This document shows, in pieces, positions 8,947-13,239 of a DNA stretch of 13,239 nucleotides (within the stretch, counting starts at the first letter, position 1; every line of letters begins with the position of its first letter). Made by a program: the position numbers and the translations under genes. Source of the DNA: a bacterium (GTDB lineage: Bacteria > JAMORN01); NCBI GenBank assembly GCA_027063545.1, contig JAMORN010000008.1, positions 1 to 13,239 on the forward strand, in the 5' to 3' direction. Below the pieces are notes generated by a model. That model was given only the letters and a program-made list of their open reading frames with translations, did not search any database and was not told the origin of the DNA.

Positions 8947-9978
8947 TTAGCGATGTATTTTATGTATTCTTAAAGAATCCAAATTTCTTTTAGCTATAAT
9001 TCTATATTTATTATGCTCTTTATTACTTTTACTAAAAAAATGTTCTCCAGAACCATCAAATTTAGCTACAAAAAAAAGATAATCAACTTTTGCTGGATAA
9101 AAAGCCGCATAAATAGATTTTTTACCAGGATTACAAATAGGAGTTGGTGGAAGCCCTTTTGTAACATAAGTATTATATGGAGAATTAAATCTTAAATCTT
9201 TTTTTGTTATAGGTTTTTTAAAATTTCCTGTTGCAAATCTTACAGTTGGATCTGCTTGAAGAAGCATTCCCTTTTTTAATCTATTATAAAAAACTCCTGC
9301 AATAATTGGTCTTTCTTTATCAACAACTGCTTCTTTTTCTATAATTGAAGCAAGAATTATTATATCGTAAATTGAATATTTTTTTATCATAGGAGAATTT
9401 TTACTTATTTTATTCACATATTTTACAAACTCCTGAGTCATTTTTTTTATAACATCCTCTTCTGTAGCATCTAAAGGAAAATAATAAGTTTCAGGCATAA
9501 GAAAGCCTCTCAAATTCTTGCCAAATCCAATTTTAAATTTATAAACACTATTTGAATCTAAAACTATTTTCATAAATTTATTATAACTTAACCCTAACTT
9601 TTTTTTAAAGATATAGGCTATTTCTTCTGATCTTGCTCCTTCTGGAATTGTAACCTTTATTAATTTTACTTTTCCTCTTTCTATATATTTAAATAAACTA
9701 TCAATTGTGATATTCTGAGGGATCTCATAAACTCCAGTTTTCAAAATAGGAGGATTTATTTTTATATAAACCTTATAAAGATAAAGATCTAAATTATTTC
9801 TTAAAACTCCATGATTAATAAAAAAGGCCTTTAGTTTATGGGCATTATCCCCTTCTTTTATTTTTATAGTACTGAAATTAAACTTTTTTTTGTAAAACAA
9901 TGTGTTATAATAATTGTAAAGAAAAACAAAAATTAAAACAAGACCTGAAAATAAAAGAAAAATTCTAATTTTTTTCAT
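8947..9978 (-). CDS. mltG: Endolytic murein transglycosylase MltG (YceG-like)
   Basis: This inner-membrane lytic transglycosylase cleaves nascent peptidoglycan strands near the membrane and is proposed to terminate glycan elongation. At 343 residues it has normal family length. One N-terminal membrane helix is visible (about 5-21), followed by a periplasmic LysM-like part (about 35-100). The YceG catalytic domain shows RGFLMPETYYF (157-167), ASIIEKEA with the catalytic Glu214, GVFYNRLKKGMLLQADPTV (228-246), GLPPTPICNPG (275-285) and the terminal FFSKSNKEHNKY. All expected motifs are intact. AGGAG sits eight bases before the ATG, inside the preceding small ORF, whose stop overlaps the mltG start by 14 bases. 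The neighbours, lpxK upstream and GH8 downstream, make this an envelope gene cluster. Confidence 0.95.
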   Translation of the reverse strand: MKKIRIFLLFSGLVLIFVFLYNYYNTLFYKKKFNFSTIKIKEGDNAHKLKAFFINHGVLRNNLDLYLYKVYIKINPPILKTGVYEIPQNITIDSLFKYIERGKVKLIKVTIPEGARSEEIAYIFKKKLGLSYNKFMKIVLDSNSVYKFKIGFGKNLRGFLMPETYYFPLDATEEDVIKKMTQEFVKYVNKISKNSPMIKKYSIYDIIILASIIEKEAVVDKERPIIAGVFYNRLKKGMLLQADPTVRFATGNFKKPITKKDLRFNSPYNTYVTKGLPPTPICNPGKKSIYAAFYPAKVDYLFFVAKFDGSGEHFFSKSNKEHNKYRIIAKRNLDSLRIHKIHR

Positions 9979-10114
9979 GTCTTATACTCCTATAAAGTGA
10001 GTAAAACACATAAACTACATACAGGCTAAAATATAAAATATAGCCAAGAATATTTAAAAATAAAAGTATTATAAAATTAAAAATTAATTTTAATAATATC
10101 TTAAACTCTTCCAT
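9965..10114 (-). CDS. Possible 49-residue membrane protein between lpxK and mltG
   Basis: This is an open frame of 49 codons starting at an ATG inside the end of lpxK (14-base overlap) and ending at a TAG inside the start of mltG (14-base overlap). It thus spans the whole gap between two cotranscribed genes. The product starts MEEFKILLKL and has a hydrophobic core at about 11-41 (rich in F, I, L, Y, V) that could form one long or two short membrane helices. It ends in a basic tail, RSIRHEKN. I do not recognise a family. For: the double overlap, the precise fit and the membrane profile. Against: no good Shine-Dalgarno site (AGATTACAAAA precedes the ATG), and A+T-rich DNA naturally encodes hydrophobic residues in any open frame. 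It could be read by coupling with lpxK. Confidence 0.45.
   Translation of the reverse strand: MEEFKILLKLIFNFIILLFLNILGYILYFSLYVVYVFYSLYRSIRHEKN
9987..9991 (-). promoter_or_regulatory. mltG Shine-Dalgarno site
   Basis: AGGAG on the minus strand lies eight bases before the mltG ATG at 9978. It falls within the coding frame of the 49-residue ORF, so ribosomes finishing that frame would pass directly over it. This supports the mltG start and suggests coupling if the small ORF is translated. Confidence 0.75.
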
Positions 10115-11165
10115 TTTTGTAATCTAAAAATCTTTTAAAAACTATATTGAAAACCTCTTTGTTTTCTATTAAATAATCTATTACATAAAAGTCTTTTTTC
10201 ATATTATCAGTTATAATTTCTTCTAATTTATAAAAATCTTTCATTGTAGTTATAATAATAAAATCATCATTTATTAAATTAAGAAATTTTTCAATTTTTT
10301 CTATATCTTTTTCTGTGTAATTATAATGATCTCTATATACAAAATCCTTTATAATTACAATTTTAAATTTATCTTTTAATATATTTTTTAAATAGGAAAC
10401 ATCTCCTATAGCTGCTATTAAAATTGCTTTTTTTCCATATATAGATTGAATTTTCACTTTTAATAAATCTTTTTTCTCATATTTAAAAAAAAGATATCTC
10501 TCTTCTGAAAAGAAAATATTGGTATTTAACTTCTTTATATATTCTAAGTATCTAGTAGTATTTTTTAAATAACTATACTTTGTCAAAAGTACTATATCAG
10601 CTCTTCTAATAGCAAATAATTCTTCCCTATAAAATAAAGAATCTGCTCTTGATAAATTAAATATTAAAATATCAATTTCTCTCTTTATATATAAATGTTG
10701 AAAACCATCATCTAAAATAATGATTTTATTTTTTAGATCAATAGAGTTTTCTTTCAAAATAGAGATATAATCCTCTATATTTTTCCTTCTATTTTTACCA
10801 ATAAGAAATTCTATTTTAAATTGCTTATAAAGCATATAGTTTTCATCTCCCAATTCTTCTAGAGAAAAATTTCTTGCATCCTTTATATATTTAGATATAA
10901 TTAGTTCTCCATTTCCTTTTCTTCTATAACCTCGGGATATTAACACTATATCTTCTTTTTTTATATTATGTTGGAGTAGTTCATTTATCAAATATTTAAT
11001 AAAAGGTGTTTTCCCTGTTCCCCCAATTTGGATATTACCAACAGAAACAATAAATAAAGGATAACTCTTTTGTAATGTTAATTTTATTATTTGATTTCTT
11101 AATTCTACTCCTAGATAATAAAGCTTTAAAAACTTTTTTATTACCTTTAATAAAAATTTTTTCAT
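10101..11165 (-). CDS. lpxK: Tetraacyldisaccharide 4'-kinase (lipid A 4'-kinase)
   Basis: LpxK phosphorylates the 4' position of tetraacyldisaccharide 1-phosphate with ATP to make lipid IVA, at the cytoplasmic face of the inner membrane. The 354-residue protein has an N-terminal amphipathic or membrane-binding segment (about 1-32). The P-loop follows in GNIQIGGTGKTP (43-54, Lys52), then SRGYRRKG (77-84, usually SRGYGGK), GDE at 106-108, and the DDGFQH metal/ATP motif at 152-157. RREELFA-type residues and RRADIVLLTK (187-196) continue the family pattern. It is slightly longer than the usual 320-340 residues and rich in Lys and Ile. There is no Shine-Dalgarno sequence before the ATG (AAATTTATT precedes it). 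Base composition is extreme: in 10441-10500 only 10 of 60 bases are G or C. It is the first gene of the minus-strand envelope cluster. Confidence 0.93.
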   Translation of the reverse strand: MKKFLLKVIKKFLKLYYLGVELRNQIIKLTLQKSYPLFIVSVGNIQIGGTGKTPFIKYLINELLQHNIKKEDIVLISRGYRRKGNGELIISKYIKDARNFSLEELGDENYMLYKQFKIEFLIGKNRRKNIEDYISILKENSIDLKNKIIILDDGFQHLYIKREIDILIFNLSRADSLFYREELFAIRRADIVLLTKYSYLKNTTRYLEYIKKLNTNIFFSEERYLFFKYEKKDLLKVKIQSIYGKKAILIAAIGDVSYLKNILKDKFKIVIIKDFVYRDHYNYTEKDIEKIEKFLNLINDDFIIITTMKDFYKLEEIITDNMKKDFYVIDYLIENKEVFNIVFKRFLDYKNGRV

Positions 11166-11276
11166 AATAAATTTAATTTTTATATTTTTAATTTACATTA
11201 TAATATCAAAAGATAATTTTTTAAAAAAGTTTTATTTAATTTTATTTTTAATTAAATAAAATTAGGGGAGTTAGAA
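11166..11276. promoter_or_regulatory. Divergent lpxK/accD intergenic region
   Basis: This is 111 bases between divergent start codons. The perfect palindrome ATTATAAT at 11197-11204 gives a consensus TATAAT on both strands, so it is a candidate -10 for both genes. On that reading, transcription of accD would start near 11211 and of lpxK near 11190, leaving a short lpxK leader of about 25 bases. No good -35 is seen for either direction. The accD ribosome-binding site is GGGGAG at 11265-11270, six bases before its ATG; lpxK has none. Confidence 0.5.
11230..11261 (+). repeat. Perfect 12-bp inverted repeat in the accD leader
   Basis: TTTTATTTAATT (11230-11241) and its exact reverse complement AATTAAATAAAA (11250-11261) are separated by eight bases (TTATTTTT). 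The repeat ends three bases before the accD Shine-Dalgarno site GGGGAG. It could be an mRNA hairpin that affects ribosome access or RNA stability, or a protein-binding site in DNA. Having only A-T pairs, it would be a weak hairpin and could be chance in this background. It lacks the G+C stem of an intrinsic terminator. Confidence 0.5.
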
Positions 11277-12113
11277 ATGAATTGGTTAAAGGTTATAAAA
11301 AAAGGATTTAAATTTGAGAAAAAAGAAGTAAAAAATGTTTGGACAAAATGTGAAAAATGTGGAGAAATATTATATAATCCAACATTAGAAAAAAATCTCT
11401 GGGTTTGTCCTAAGTGTGGATATCACTTTAGAGTAAATAGTAACTTTTATATAAAACTATTAGCCGATGAAGGAACTTGGGAAGAGTTTGGAGCAAATAT
11501 AGAAAGTATAGATTTTTTAAAATTTAAAGATAAAAAGAAATACTCTGATAGATTAAAAACTTATAAAGAAAAAACAGGAAAAAATGATGCTGTTACAACA
11601 GGAGAATGTAAAATAAACTCCATTCCTGTTATTTTAGCTGTTATGGACTTTTCCTTTATGGGTGGATCTATGGGAAGTGTGGTTGGAGAAAAAATAAAAA
11701 GGGCAATCCAAAGGGCTATTGATAAATATATTCCTCTTATTATAATCTCTGCAAGTGGCGGAGCTAGAATGCAAGAATCAATAATGTCATTAATGCAGAT
11801 GGCTAAAACTAGTGCTTATCTTGCAAAACTTTCTGAAAAAAGACTCCCATTTATTTCTATACTTACTCATCCAACAACAGGAGGCGTTACAGCTTCATAC
11901 GCCAGCTTAGGTGATGTAATATTAGCAGAGCCAGGTGCATTAATCGGCTTTGCAGGTCCCCGTGTAATAAAAGAAACTATAAAGCAAGAATTACCAAAGG
12001 GATTTCAAAGGTCAGAATTCTTACTAGAACATGGATTTGTAGATAAAATTGTAGATAGACATCAACTCAAAGATACAGTTACAAAACTATTAGAATATAT
12101 GTATAATAGATAA
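11277..12113 (+). CDS. accD: Acetyl-CoA carboxylase carboxyltransferase subunit beta
   Basis: AccD is the beta subunit of the carboxyltransferase that, with AccA, moves carboxyl from biotin on AccB to acetyl-CoA to form malonyl-CoA for fatty-acid synthesis in the cytoplasm. The 278-residue protein has the expected N-terminal zinc ribbon with Cys25, Cys28, Cys44 and Cys47. The crotonase-like core shows MGGSMGSVVGEKI (128-140), SASGGARMQE (158-167), TTGGVTASYASLGDV (200-214) and AEPGALIGFAGPRVI (217-231). All key motifs are intact. Start ATG is supported by GGGGAG six bases upstream. folC follows after one base, a common bacterial pairing. accA is not in the window. Confidence 0.96.
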   Translation: MNWLKVIKKGFKFEKKEVKNVWTKCEKCGEILYNPTLEKNLWVCPKCGYHFRVNSNFYIKLLADEGTWEEFGANIESIDFLKFKDKKKYSDRLKTYKEKTGKNDAVTTGECKINSIPVILAVMDFSFMGGSMGSVVGEKIKRAIQRAIDKYIPLIIISASGGARMQESIMSLMQMAKTSAYLAKLSEKRLPFISILTHPTTGGVTASYASLGDVILAEPGALIGFAGPRVIKETIKQELPKGFQRSEFLLEHGFVDKIVDRHQLKDTVTKLLEYMYNR

Positions 12114-12114
12114 A

Positions 12115-13239
12115 TTGAAAACTGAAGTAGAAAAATTTCTGAATAACTTTTCTAAATTTAAAGGTGAATATACCCTTGATAATATAAAAAAAGTTAGTGA
12201 AGAGTTATTTATTCCATATTCTTTAAATTCATTTATTATCCAGATCATTGGTACAAATGGTAAGGGAACAACCCTTCATTTGCTTGAAGAATATTTAAAA
12301 GCAAATAATGTAAAAGTAGGCTCTTTTAGTTCTCCCCACATTTTGGAAGTAAACGAAAGGATAAAAATTAATGGTAAAAAAGTATCTTATGAAGAAATCT
12401 CGGAAATAATTAATTATATAAAAGAAAATTCTTTATTTTATGTTAATCTATCTTATTTTGAAATAATTACTATTATAGCCATGCTTGTGTTCATAAAAAA
12501 TAATGTGGATTTTATCATATTAGAAGCTGGTCTTGGAGGAAGACTTGATGCAACAACTATATTTGATAAAGATATATTAATCTTAACTCAAGTAGATTTT
12601 GATCATACAGAAATATTAGGAAATACATTAGAAAAGATATTAGAAGAAAAAATTGCTGCTATAGAAAATGCAAAAAGTTTCTTATATTTACCTCAAAGCT
12701 ACAAAGAACTTAATTTAATAATAGAGAATAAACTTAATAAAAAGTATCAAGATAAAGAAAGGATACCTTTTATTTTTTATAAATCCTCTAAAGAAACATA
12801 TAGAGGTATTGGTTTTATAAAAAATATTTCTTTAGTCTATTCTATTGCTAAGTATTTAGATAAAAAAGGTATTATAAAATTCTCTAAAGAAAAATTTCAA
12901 AAACTTGAAGACACTTTTATCCCTGGACGATTGAATATATTTGATATTTACAATAATACTTTAATTATTGATGTCAGTCATAACCCTAATTCTATAAAGA
13001 ATCTATGCAACTTTATAAAGACAAAATTCCCCTATAAAAAGTTTCATATAATATTCTCTACCTTAGAAGACAAAGATTCTAAAAATATGATTGAGATTTT
13101 AACAAATATAGCTGAAAAATTTTATATTATTCCTATACAGGGAAAGGATAGAGAAATAAATAGTAATCTAGAAAAATTAAGAAACATTATAAGAGATTAT
13201 GGATTTAAAGCTTCTCTTATAGAATATGATGAGGAAGTA
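12115..13239 (+). CDS. folC: Folylpolyglutamate/dihydrofolate synthase, cut off by the window edge
   Basis: FolC is an ATP-dependent Mur-family ligase that adds glutamate to folates, and in many bacteria to dihydropteroate. The first 375 residues are present; full-length enzymes are usually about 420-430, so a C-terminal part is missing. The frame is open from a TTG at 12115, one base after the accD stop. An upstream in-frame stop at 12091-12093 and the lack of ATG or GTG between leave TTG as the likely start, though no clear Shine-Dalgarno site precedes it. Motifs are the P-loop IGTNGKGTT (45-53), SSPHILEVNERIKI (72-85), EAGLGGRLDATT (137-148), DHTEILGNT (163-171), the downstream EEK lysine (Lys179), PGRL (270-273) and DVSHNPNS (286-293, usually DGAHNPHG). 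The first in-frame ATG, near 12480, falls after the P-loop and cannot be the true start. Confidence 0.93.
   Translation, partial: MKTEVEKFLNNFSKFKGEYTLDNIKKVSEELFIPYSLNSFIIQIIGTNGKGTTLHLLEEYLKANNVKVGSFSSPHILEVNERIKINGKKVSYEEISEIINYIKENSLFYVNLSYFEIITIIAMLVFIKNNVDFIILEAGLGGRLDATTIFDKDILILTQVDFDHTEILGNTLEKILEEKIAAIENAKSFLYLPQSYKELNLIIENKLNKKYQDKERIPFIFYKSSKETYRGIGFIKNISLVYSIAKYLDKKGIIKFSKEKFQKLEDTFIPGRLNIFDIYNNTLIIDVSHNPNSIKNLCNFIKTKFPYKKFHIIFSTLEDKDSKNMIEILTNIAEKFYIIPIQGKDREINSNLEKLRNIIRDYGFKASLIEYDEEV

Noticed and set aside
9013-9195. A 60-codon plus-strand open frame inside mltG
   Set aside because: It is antisense to conserved MltG motifs and encodes a low-complexity basic product.

Overview
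The window is a low-GC bacterial chromosome segment made almost entirely of core genes. The organism is Gram-negative: it carries lpxK (lipid A 4'-kinase), a family-9 glycosyltransferase of the LPS heptosyltransferase type, and a secreted enzyme with a Por/type IX-like C-terminal domain. The single-chain PurL has the motif variants of Bacteroidota enzymes (for example HDHGAGGH), and the GH8 protein ends in an NPFNP-type C-terminal domain. Together these point to the FCB group or a related candidate phylum. That placement is inference from motifs; no tree could be run.

Layout. On the minus strand, gyrA (10-2466) fills the left end. It is divergent from purL (2580-6284, plus), with a 113-base, nearly pure A+T region between them. 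A family-9 glycosyltransferase gene starts inside the 3' end of purL (best start 6253, ending 7353). It converges, with a 4-base gap, on a minus-strand cluster read right to left: lpxK (11165-10101), an overlapping 49-codon membrane-protein ORF (10114-9965), mltG (9978-8947) and a secreted GH8 glycosidase (8881-7358). lpxK is divergent from accD (11277-12113, plus), across a 111-base A+T-rich region. That region holds a palindromic ATTATAAT and a perfect 12-bp inverted repeat just before the accD ribosome-binding site. folC follows accD after one base, starts with TTG at 12115, and runs off the right edge.

How the genes fit together. The minus-strand cluster is an envelope group: LpxK completes the lipid A precursor lipid IVA, MltG trims or ends nascent glycan strands at the inner membrane, and the GH8 enzyme is exported, probably to the surface. 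The accD-folC pair (malonyl-CoA formation; folate polyglutamylation) is a common bacterial arrangement. purL plus the GT9 gene joins purine synthesis to an envelope glycosyltransferase through a 32-base overlap, which looks like translational coupling rather than shared function.

No tRNA, rRNA, CRISPR array, insertion sequence or phage gene was seen. I found no clear new multi-gene system. The most interesting items are the small membrane ORF wedged between lpxK and mltG, the surface-targeted GH8 enzyme in an envelope cluster, the glycosyltransferase with an eroded sugar-nucleotide motif, and the leader structure of accD.
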